Of a DNA stretch of 25,771 bases, positions 20,865 through 25,771 are shown in pieces (the first letter of the stretch is position 1; each line of letters starts with the position of its first letter). A program made the translations under genes and the position numbers. The notes beneath the pieces were generated by a model. It was not told where the DNA came from and did not search any database. It worked only from the letters and a program-made list of their open reading frames with translations. This DNA comes from Thermoleophilia bacterium (GTDB taxonomy: Bacteria > Actinomycetota > Thermoleophilia > Gaiellales > F1-60-MAGs149), in contig JAEMTW010000003.1 of assembly GCA_016462095.1 (NCBI GenBank), positions 1 through 25,771 of the forward strand, read 5' to 3'.

Positions 20865-22205
20865 TTAGCGCTTACGTGCTGCGGGCTTTGCCTTCGTCGC
20901 CACGCGCTTGGCGGCTGGCTTTGCAGCAGCCTTCGCCGGAGCCTTCTTCGCGACGGCCTTGACTGGCGCCTTCTTGGCAGCGACCTTCGTCGGAGCCTTT
21001 GCGGCAGCAGCCTTGGCGGGAGCCTTCTTCGCGGCGGCCTTGGCGGGCGCACGCTTGGCTGGGGCACGCTTGGCGGCAGCGGCGGCTGGGCGCTTTTTAC
21101 CGTACTTGCGGATGAACGCCTCGACCTCTTCGCGGGCAAGCTCGTCGCGATGCTGGACCGGAGGCGACTTCATCAGGTACGCGGAAGGCCATTCGAGCGG
21201 ACCCGAGATGCCGTTGTCGAGTGCCAGCTTGATCAGGCGGACGGCGTCGATCACGATGCCGGCGGAGTTGGGGGAGTCCCACACCTCAAGCTTTAGCTCC
21301 GCACTCAGCGGCACGTCACCAAAGGCACGGCCCTCAAGGCGGATGTATGCCCACTTGCGGTCGGTCAGCCACGGAATGTGATCAGACGGTCCGATATGAA
21401 CATTCTCGGCACCCATGTCGTGATCGATCTGCGACGTGACAGCATTCGTCTTCGAGATCTTCTTCGACTCGAGACGCTCACGCTCGAGCATGTTCAAGAA
21501 GTCCGTGTTGCCACCGACGTTCAGCTGATACGTGCGCTCGAGGTGAACACCACGATCCTCAAACAGCGTGGCGAGCATGCGGTGCGTAATCGTCGCGCCA
21601 ACCTGGCTCTTGATGTCGTCACCAATGATCGGCAGACCAGCCTGCTTGAAGCGCTTCGCCCAATACGACTCGCGGGCAATAAAGACAGGGATGTTGTTGA
21701 CGAAGGCGACGCCGGCAGCAAGCGCCTGCTCGACGTACCACTTCGTCGCCTCCTCCGAACCGACCGGGAGGTACGAAACAATCACGTCGGCCTTGGTGTC
21801 CTTGAGGATCTGGACGACGTCGGCAGTCTCGCCTGGCGCCTTCGTGATGACCTCGGACAGGTACTTGCCAATGCCGTCGTGCGTCATGCCACGGTGGACC
21901 TTGACGCCCGTCTTTGGCACCTTCGAGAATTTGATCGTGTTGTTCTGGCCCGAGAAGATCGCGTCGGCGAGGTCCTTGCCGACCTTTTCCTTGTCGACAT
22001 CAAACGCCGCGACAAACTCGATGTCGCGGATGTGATACCCGCCCAGATTGACGTGCATCAGCCCCGGGACGGTCTCTTTCGGATCGGCATTCTTGTAATA
22101 CTCAACGCCCTGGACGAGCGAGGATGCGCAGTTGCCAACGCCGACGATAGCGACGCGGACCTTGCCGTCCGAGCGACGACGAACGCGATTCTGGGGTGTA
22201 GACAC
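20865..22205 (-). CDS. ino1: inositol-3-phosphate synthase with histone H1-like tail
   Basis: The 446-residue enzyme isomerises glucose-6-phosphate to inositol 3-phosphate using NAD. The core (about 1-369) matches actinobacterial Ino1: VGVGNCASSLVQGVEYY binds NAD, with VSYLPVGSEEATKWY, NNIPVFIARE, GDDIKSQVGATITHR, TYQLNVGGNTDFLNM and SKKISKTNAV following. The last 77 residues (coding 20865-21098) are Ala/Lys/Pro repeats such as KKAPAKAAA, containing no acidic residue, like the tails of histone H1 or actinobacterial HU. The core ends at KYG, about where mycobacterial Ino1 ends, so the tail is an added extension. GTG 22205 follows a GGAGGA site. It is 63 bp downstream of the phosphatidyltransferase gene and probably cotranscribed with it. 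Confidence 0.95.
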   Translation of the reverse strand: MSTPQNRVRRRSDGKVRVAIVGVGNCASSLVQGVEYYKNADPKETVPGLMHVNLGGYHIRDIEFVAAFDVDKEKVGKDLADAIFSGQNNTIKFSKVPKTGVKVHRGMTHDGIGKYLSEVITKAPGETADVVQILKDTKADVIVSYLPVGSEEATKWYVEQALAAGVAFVNNIPVFIARESYWAKRFKQAGLPIIGDDIKSQVGATITHRMLATLFEDRGVHLERTYQLNVGGNTDFLNMLERERLESKKISKTNAVTSQIDHDMGAENVHIGPSDHIPWLTDRKWAYIRLEGRAFGDVPLSAELKLEVWDSPNSAGIVIDAVRLIKLALDNGISGPLEWPSAYLMKSPPVQHRDELAREEVEAFIRKYGKKRPAAAAAKRAPAKRAPAKAAAKKAPAKAAAAKAPTKVAAKKAPVKAVAKKAPAKAAAKPAAKRVATKAKPAARKR

Positions 22206-22233
22206 GTAGTGACTCCTCCGAGTGGTGTGGATC

Positions 22234-22272
22234 TAGGTGGTGATTTAGGTGGTGATTTAGGTGGTGATTTAG
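22234..22272. repeat. 12-bp tandem repeat x3 at the phosphatidyltransferase stop codon
   Basis: The unit TAGGTGGTGATT occurs three times without change (22234-22269), plus a partial TAG. On the minus strand each unit reads TAA ATC ACC ACC, so the phosphatidyltransferase stop codon is repeated in frame three times before a final TAG. It lies in the leader of the inositol phosphate synthase. Confidence 0.93.
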
Positions 22273-22862
22273 AGTTGGCGCAGGACGTGACGAGCACGCT
22301 GCACGACAGTGATGGTGGAAAGAACGGCGAGCAGGATGATGCCCCACGGCAGAGCGCCGAGGGGAGCGAACAAGAGTGCCGCTGCAATCAACACGACTCG
22401 CTCCGCACGCGCCATCACGCCATGCGTGCCGTCGAGACCAAGCGCCTCGGCGCGGGCGCGAAGGTACGACGTCATGAACGAGCTGGTCAGGGCGGCGATG
22501 ACTGCGATCAGTGCAATTTCATTACCATCACGCGCAAACACAAGCGCGATGGCACCGAGCATGATGGCCTCGGAGAAGCGATCGAGGATCGAGTCGAACA
22601 TGGCGCCGCGCGGGCCGGCTTCGCCGCGGGCGCGCGCCACGGCACCGTCGAAGATGTCGAGGATCGAGCCAACCAAGAAGAGCACGCCACCGGCGATGTA
22701 GGCCTCGCGGTACACGAGCACCGCGGCAATCGCATTGAGGACAAAACCAGCAATCGTGACCTGGTTAGCCGTCACCGGAATGCGCGTGATGCGGGCCATG
22801 ATGCTGGCGATCACGCGGCGCGTACCGTCTGTGTATTCCTGCTGGAGTCGCTCTACACCCAT
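22269..22862 (-). CDS. CDP-alcohol phosphatidyltransferase, probable phosphatidylinositol-phosphate synthase
   Basis: The 197-residue integral membrane enzyme carries the CDP-alcohol phosphotransferase signature: DIFDGAVARARGEAGPRGAM followed by FDSILDR, giving Asp 69, Asp 72, Gly 73, Arg 77, Gly 86, Asp 90 and Asp 94 in the D-G-x2-A-R-x8-G-x3-D-x3-D pattern. Several hydrophobic helices follow. It would join inositol phosphate to CDP-diacylglycerol. That substrate is inferred from the adjacent inositol phosphate synthase; a phosphatidylglycerol-phosphate synthase is the alternative. ATG 22862 was chosen over 22922 because a TATCTT box ends 6 nt upstream, as in other leaderless-type starts. 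Confidence 0.9.
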   Translation of the reverse strand: MGVERLQQEYTDGTRRVIASIMARITRIPVTANQVTIAGFVLNAIAAVLVYREAYIAGGVLFLVGSILDIFDGAVARARGEAGPRGAMFDSILDRFSEAIMLGAIALVFARDGNEIALIAVIAALTSSFMTSYLRARAEALGLDGTHGVMARAERVVLIAAALLFAPLGALPWGIILLAVLSTITVVQRARHVLRQL

Positions 22863-22868
22863 GGCCGA

Positions 22869-22874
22869 AAGATA
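22869..22874 (-). promoter_or_regulatory. -10 box of leaderless-type start (phosphatidyltransferase)
   Basis: TATCTT ends 6 nt before the ATG at 22862. Confidence 0.55.
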
Positions 22875-22940
22875 CGACCAGCACCAACGACTGACTGTCC
22901 GTGGCCGACGAACGGTCGGCAATGACCGACGAGCGGTTGG

Positions 22941-23777
22941 CTAGGCGCGTTGTGGCAAAGAATCGCCACCGAGCGCTGAGGGCGGAGTTGACAACCGCGT
23001 TGCACGCGCATGCGTCAGCGTGGGGACTCGCCCCCGACTGACAGCGAAGGCAAAGAGCAAGGCAAATAGCGCCACAAAGGCACCGACGGCCGCGTCAAGG
23101 AACCAATGGTTCGCGGTTGCGATGATTGAGAAGAGGACAAGGAGCGGGTACAGCGCCCAGATCGCTCGCAGCAGCGGATGCGAGAAGACGAGCACTCCAG
23201 CGCAGCCAATGATGACCGCGTACGCCGTATGCAGCGATGGCATTGCGGCATAGGGATTGGCAAACCACTGCACGAGGCCAGAGCTGTGGTTGATCGACGT
23301 TTGCTGCAACGTGTCGATAAACCCGAGCCCAGCGAGCATGCGCGGTGGCGCGGTTGGCAGCAGGACGTAGCCCAGCAGCGCAGCGAAACTCGTGCCCAGC
23401 AGCGCATTGCGAATGAAGTAGAAGGCGTGATTGCGGCGGAAGTAGATGAACAAGAGCAGTGCATACGTGATCGTGAACTGGCAGTTGAAGTACGTCCAGT
23501 TGGCGATGGTCATGACCAGGCTCGGCGCGTTGATCGCCCAGACCTGGACGCCGCGCTCCCAGTCAATGCCGAGCACCTGCTGTGCTCGCACGACGTCGAG
23601 GGCGTTGCGGATGGCCAAGTAACGGTCGCTCTGAGCCAGCGTGCGTGATCCCTCGTAGGCTACATAAAACGACCAGAAGATCGCAAATTGGAGCCAAAAG
23701 TCGCGCCAACCACGGGGCAGAAAGCGCCCAATGCGGTTAACGGCGCGGCGAATTGGGTTACCGGTCGGTGTGCTCAC
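22941..23777 (-). CDS. PAP2-family membrane phosphatase/inositolphosphotransferase
   Basis: The 278-residue protein has about six membrane helices and the PAP2 active-site motifs: LPTAPPRML (140-148), PSLHTAYAV with His 183, and ANHWFLDAAVG with catalytic His 224. These are the C2/C3-type motifs of PAP2_3/AUR1-like enzymes. It could remove the phosphate from phosphatidylinositol phosphate or transfer an inositol-phosphate headgroup, given its position beside the phosphatidyltransferase and inositol phosphate synthase; this role is inference. GTG 23777 was preferred over the upstream GTG at 23798 because a TACCAT box ends exactly 6 nt before it. Confidence 0.87.
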   Translation of the reverse strand: MSTPTGNPIRRAVNRIGRFLPRGWRDFWLQFAIFWSFYVAYEGSRTLAQSDRYLAIRNALDVVRAQQVLGIDWERGVQVWAINAPSLVMTIANWTYFNCQFTITYALLLFIYFRRNHAFYFIRNALLGTSFAALLGYVLLPTAPPRMLAGLGFIDTLQQTSINHSSGLVQWFANPYAAMPSLHTAYAVIIGCAGVLVFSHPLLRAIWALYPLLVLFSIIATANHWFLDAAVGAFVALFALLFAFAVSRGRVPTLTHARATRLSTPPSALGGDSLPQRA

Positions 23778-23783
23778 AGAGCA

Positions 23784-23789
23784 ATGGTA
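23784..23789 (-). promoter_or_regulatory. -10 box of leaderless-type start (PAP2 gene)
   Basis: TACCAT ends 6 nt before GTG 23777 and falls inside the longer reading frame, arguing that the frame beyond 23777 is not translated. Confidence 0.5.
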
Positions 23790-23829
23790 CCCGTCCACGC
23801 ACGCACGCGCGCATCACGACAGGTCGGGA

Positions 23830-24822
23830 TTACCCGCCGATTTGACTCATCGAGCGGGCGCTGCGGACGAAGCCTGCCTCGCCGATCTGATGCTTCATGC
23901 GCTTGGCCTGGACAGCCTGGCGGACGAGCGTTTCGATTTCGAGATCGGTAGCACCCGATCGCAGCGGCGTCCGGAGGTCGGTCTCCTCCATCGCGAAGAG
24001 GCAGGTGCGCAGCGCGCCTTCGGCCGTGATGCGGATGCGATCGCACGAGGAGCAGAAGGGTTCGGAGACAGGATTGATGAAACCCATCTCGCCGGCCCCG
24101 TCGGCGAATGCCCAGCGCTCAGCAGTGGACGAGGCAGCCGCGGGCACGCGCACGAGCGGGTAGACGGTTTCGATCATGGCGCGAATCTCGGCACCGGCCA
24201 GGACGTCTTCCTTACGCCACGTGCGATCGGCGTCGAGGGGCATAAACTCGATAAAACGGACGATGTACGGCTTGCGTCGGGCGAGTTCGGCGAAGGCGAT
24301 CACCTCGGGCTCGGTAAAGCCACGCATTGCGACGCAGTTGACCTTGATCGGGCGCAGCTCGGGATAGCGCTCTGCTTCTTCAAGCCCTTCAAGGACACGG
24401 TCAAGCATGTCGCGTCGCGTAATCTCGGCAAAGCGCGAGTGGTCGAGGCTGTCGAGCGAGACGTTGATGCGGCGCAGGCCGGCATCGACGAGTGGCCCGG
24501 CGAGCGTGCGCAACGCGACTCCGTTGGTCGTCAGGGCGAGGTCGGTGAGGCCTGGCACCTTGACGAGGCGCTCGATCAGATCGGGTACGTCGCGGCGGAC
24601 AAGCGGTTCGCCACCCGTCAGACGCACGTGGCTGACACCCATCGAGGCGAGAATCGTGGCGAGGCGCTCGATCTCCTCAAACGACAATACTTCCGAGCGT
24701 TGGAGCCACGGCAGTCCCTCCGCCGGCATGCAGTACTTGCAGCGGAAGTTGCAGCGGTCGGTGATCGAGATGCGAACGCTCTCGATGTGGCGGTCGAACG
24801 AATCGGTGAGCGGCGGGCGCAT
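23830..24822 (-). CDS. moaA: GTP 3',8-cyclase MoaA
   Basis: The 330-residue radical-SAM enzyme starts molybdenum cofactor synthesis by cyclising GTP. The radical-SAM cluster motif is CNFRCKYC (Cys 24, 28, 31), followed by RLTGGEPLVR (67-76). The second 4Fe-4S site is Cys 257, 260 and 274 in FCSSCDRIRITAEGALRTC. The chain ends in the C-terminal GG dipeptide that MoaA inserts into the active site. All diagnostic residues are present. No other molybdopterin genes occur in the window. ATG 24822 has a TACACT box 6 nt upstream, so a leaderless mRNA is likely, and it is separate from the 2H phosphoesterase gene 25 bp upstream despite the small gap. Confidence 0.97.
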   Translation of the reverse strand: MRPPLTDSFDRHIESVRISITDRCNFRCKYCMPAEGLPWLQRSEVLSFEEIERLATILASMGVSHVRLTGGEPLVRRDVPDLIERLVKVPGLTDLALTTNGVALRTLAGPLVDAGLRRINVSLDSLDHSRFAEITRRDMLDRVLEGLEEAERYPELRPIKVNCVAMRGFTEPEVIAFAELARRKPYIVRFIEFMPLDADRTWRKEDVLAGAEIRAMIETVYPLVRVPAAASSTAERWAFADGAGEMGFINPVSEPFCSSCDRIRITAEGALRTCLFAMEETDLRTPLRSGATDLEIETLVRQAVQAKRMKHQIGEAGFVRSARSMSQIGG

Positions 24823-24828
24823 CTAATT

Positions 24829-24834
24829 AGTGTA
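24829..24834 (-). promoter_or_regulatory. -10 box of leaderless-type start (moaA)
   Basis: TACACT ends 6 nt before the ATG at 24822. The box sits within the 25-bp gap after the 2H phosphoesterase stop. Confidence 0.6.
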
Positions 24835-24847
24835 GTGGCGCGACGGC

Positions 24848-25405
24848 CTACTGCCCAGCGAACGGCACTCGTTCGACGTACCGCAGGTCGCGGGCCGGGT
24901 GACCATTCTGTGGAAATCCGGCAATCCAAACTGCATCGACATGGGTCGCACAAACTGCTGATTCTGCGTGTGTCCGAATCTTCTCGTGGACTGCGGCGTA
25001 GGTTGCGGCCTCTTCGCCGTAGGCCAGAGTCAGGTGCGGCACGAACGCATGGCGATGACAATCCTGGTCGCAGGAGCAGAGGCTCGTACGAACGGACTGC
25101 AACTCTTGATTCCCCTGCTGAACGCCGAGCCAGGCCACTGGGCGGTTAGGCGAGGGAAACTCATCGAAACCTGCGCAGGTTACGGAGAAGGGTTTGATCG
25201 CCGCCGCGGCCTCCCGGATACGTTCGGCGAGCGCGGGTGCATCGCGGCGACCGCGCAAGGGGGCGTAGAACAGGGTGATGTGTCCCGTGCGCGGATCTTG
25301 CACCCGGACATCGTCGTCATCCACATCGTCTGCGATTGACGACAACAGTTCGCGCGCCGAATCGACGCGAATTACAACCCCCCAGTACCACCGGTGATGA
25401 GCCAC
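24848..25405 (-). CDS. 2H phosphoesterase (LigT / 2'-5' RNA ligase-like)
   Basis: The 185-residue protein has the two His-x-Thr motifs of the 2H superfamily: HITLFY (His 42, Thr 44) and HLTLAY (His 124, Thr 126), flanking a two-lobed alpha-beta fold. Such enzymes hydrolyse cyclic phosphodiesters such as RNA 2',3'-cyclic phosphates. An unusual Cys/His cluster, CSCDQDCHRH, sits just before the second motif (residues 110-119); it could bind a metal. GTG 25405 was chosen because the first beta strand (WGVVIRV) starts soon after and the start lies 2 nt after the upstream gene's stop; the frame is open to 25459, which would overlap that gene. It is likely cotranscribed with the acidic protein gene. 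Confidence 0.85.
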   Translation of the reverse strand: MAHHRWYWGVVIRVDSARELLSSIADDVDDDDVRVQDPRTGHITLFYAPLRGRRDAPALAERIREAAAAIKPFSVTCAGFDEFPSPNRPVAWLGVQQGNQELQSVRTSLCSCDQDCHRHAFVPHLTLAYGEEAATYAAVHEKIRTHAESAVCATHVDAVWIAGFPQNGHPARDLRYVERVPFAGQ

Positions 25406-25407
25406 CG

Positions 25408-25771
25408 TTAGTGCTTCGAACCGTCTTCCGGCGGTTCCTGCTCGCTGAACGGATCCCAATCGAGCGTTGCGTCGCCAACTGCTGGGGGGCGACTCGTGCC
25501 ATCCATCGTGTCCTCGCCGTCATCGATCGCGGGCGGTGTGGGTGGCGTGGGGAAGATCTCTTCCGACGCTTCAGGTTCGCCGCTTGGCTCGTCGATCAGG
25601 CCCGTCGGTGCTGGCAGATCGAGTTCTTCGAAGGCCTGCTCTGGCTCGGGTTCGGCAACGGGCTGCGCAGGTGGGGCCACGATCGGCGGCGCGGCCTCCG
25701 CGGGTGCGGCGATGTCTTCGAAGGCGGCGTCGGTTTCGGGATTCCAGGCGCTCGTGGCCTCTTCTTCGGGC
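25408..25771 (-). CDS. acidic, Pro/Glu-rich low-complexity protein (5' part outside window)
   Basis: Only the last 120 residues are inside the window; the frame is open to the edge, which I confirmed by translating the final 91 nt. The sequence is disordered and acidic, dominated by Glu, Pro, Ala and Asp, with repeated short Trp motifs (SAWNPETDAAFEDI, TLDWDPFSEQEP). It could be the tail of a larger protein such as a membrane or cell-division component, but the folded part is not visible. The TAA at 25408 lies next to the start of the 2H phosphoesterase gene. Confidence 0.72.
   Translation of the reverse strand, partial: PEEEATSAWNPETDAAFEDIAAPAEAAPPIVAPPAQPVAEPEPEQAFEELDLPAPTGLIDEPSGEPEASEEIFPTPPTPPAIDDGEDTMDGTSRPPAVGDATLDWDPFSEQEPPEDGSKH

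Noticed and set aside
19586..20962. 458-residue open frame on the plus strand
   Set aside because: It is antisense to the PHP gene and reads through both palindromes; no domain.
22206..22268. Riboswitch in the leader of the inositol phosphate synthase gene
   Set aside because: The leader is only 63 nt and mostly consists of a 12-bp tandem repeat; no known aptamer pattern was seen.
21378..22925. 515-residue open frame on the plus strand
   Set aside because: It is antisense to the inositol phosphate synthase and phosphatidyltransferase genes, with Arg/Asp-rich composition and no motif.
23778..23798. Longer start (GTG 23798) for the PAP2 gene
   Set aside because: The extra seven residues cover a -10-like box placed 6 nt before GTG 23777, matching the spacing seen at nine other genes.
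23731..25149. 472-residue open frame on the plus strand
   Set aside because: It is antisense to moaA and the 2H phosphoesterase, both well supported by catalytic motifs.

Overview
The window looks like chromosomal DNA of a GC-rich actinobacterium (by eye a little above 60% GC). The best guess is class Thermoleophilia (Solirubrobacterales/Gaiellales-like). The reasons are an actinobacterial-type inositol-phosphate synthase with a phosphatidylinositol-phosphate synthase gene beside it, a small acidic protein (11888-12178) and a zinc-finger/coiled-coil protein (16351-17160) that resemble families I remember from that class, and abundant leaderless-type starts. The class assignment is an inference; no rRNA is present.

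Layout. (1) 1-2252: the end of tilS (cut by the window edge) with an unknown upstream partner on the minus strand, divergent from a BtpA-family gene. (2) 2296-4579: an NmrA/epimerase-type oxidoreductase with an extra N-terminal domain converges on a coupled pair of small genes (zinc-ribbon membrane protein and UspA-like protein). (3) 4677-7838: an APC-family permease closed by a textbook terminator, then an aldehyde dehydrogenase. (4) 7848-8916: a REP-associated tyrosine transposase (RAYT) bracketed by palindromic REP-like elements, a compact REP/RAYT locus inserted between housekeeping genes. (5) 8915-11775, minus strand: SixA-type histidine phosphatase, GlcG/HbpS-like protein, tRNA-Ala(CGC), LemA, M20 peptidase. 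(6) 11888-15714: small acidic protein, amine-oxidase-family flavoprotein and SDR (abutting genes), tRNA-Ala(UGC), DUF2252 protein. (7) 15800-18939: small membrane proteins, zinc-finger/coiled-coil protein, RlmD-type rRNA methyltransferase. (8) 18958-20713: uracil-DNA-glycosylase-like protein lacking the Fe-S cysteines and a PHP-domain phosphoesterase whose promoter/start region has been tandemly duplicated together with a perfect 36-bp palindrome. (9) 20865-23777: inositol-lipid genes: inositol-3-phosphate synthase with a histone H1-like Lys/Ala/Pro tail, a CDP-alcohol phosphatidyltransferase and a PAP2-family membrane enzyme. (10) 23830-25771: moaA, a 2H phosphoesterase and the end of an acidic low-complexity protein.

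Themes. The inositol genes form a plausible route from glucose-6-phosphate to inositol phosphate to phosphatidylinositol phosphate, with the PAP2 enzyme as a candidate phosphatase or headgroup transferase. About ten genes show a TANNNT-like -10 box ending exactly 6-7 nt before the start codon, the expected geometry of leaderless mRNAs; genes inside operons use Shine-Dalgarno (SD) sites instead. Two unrelated families of long perfect palindromes occur, one physically linked to a RAYT gene. Nothing here is a clear prophage, CRISPR array or large genomic island.
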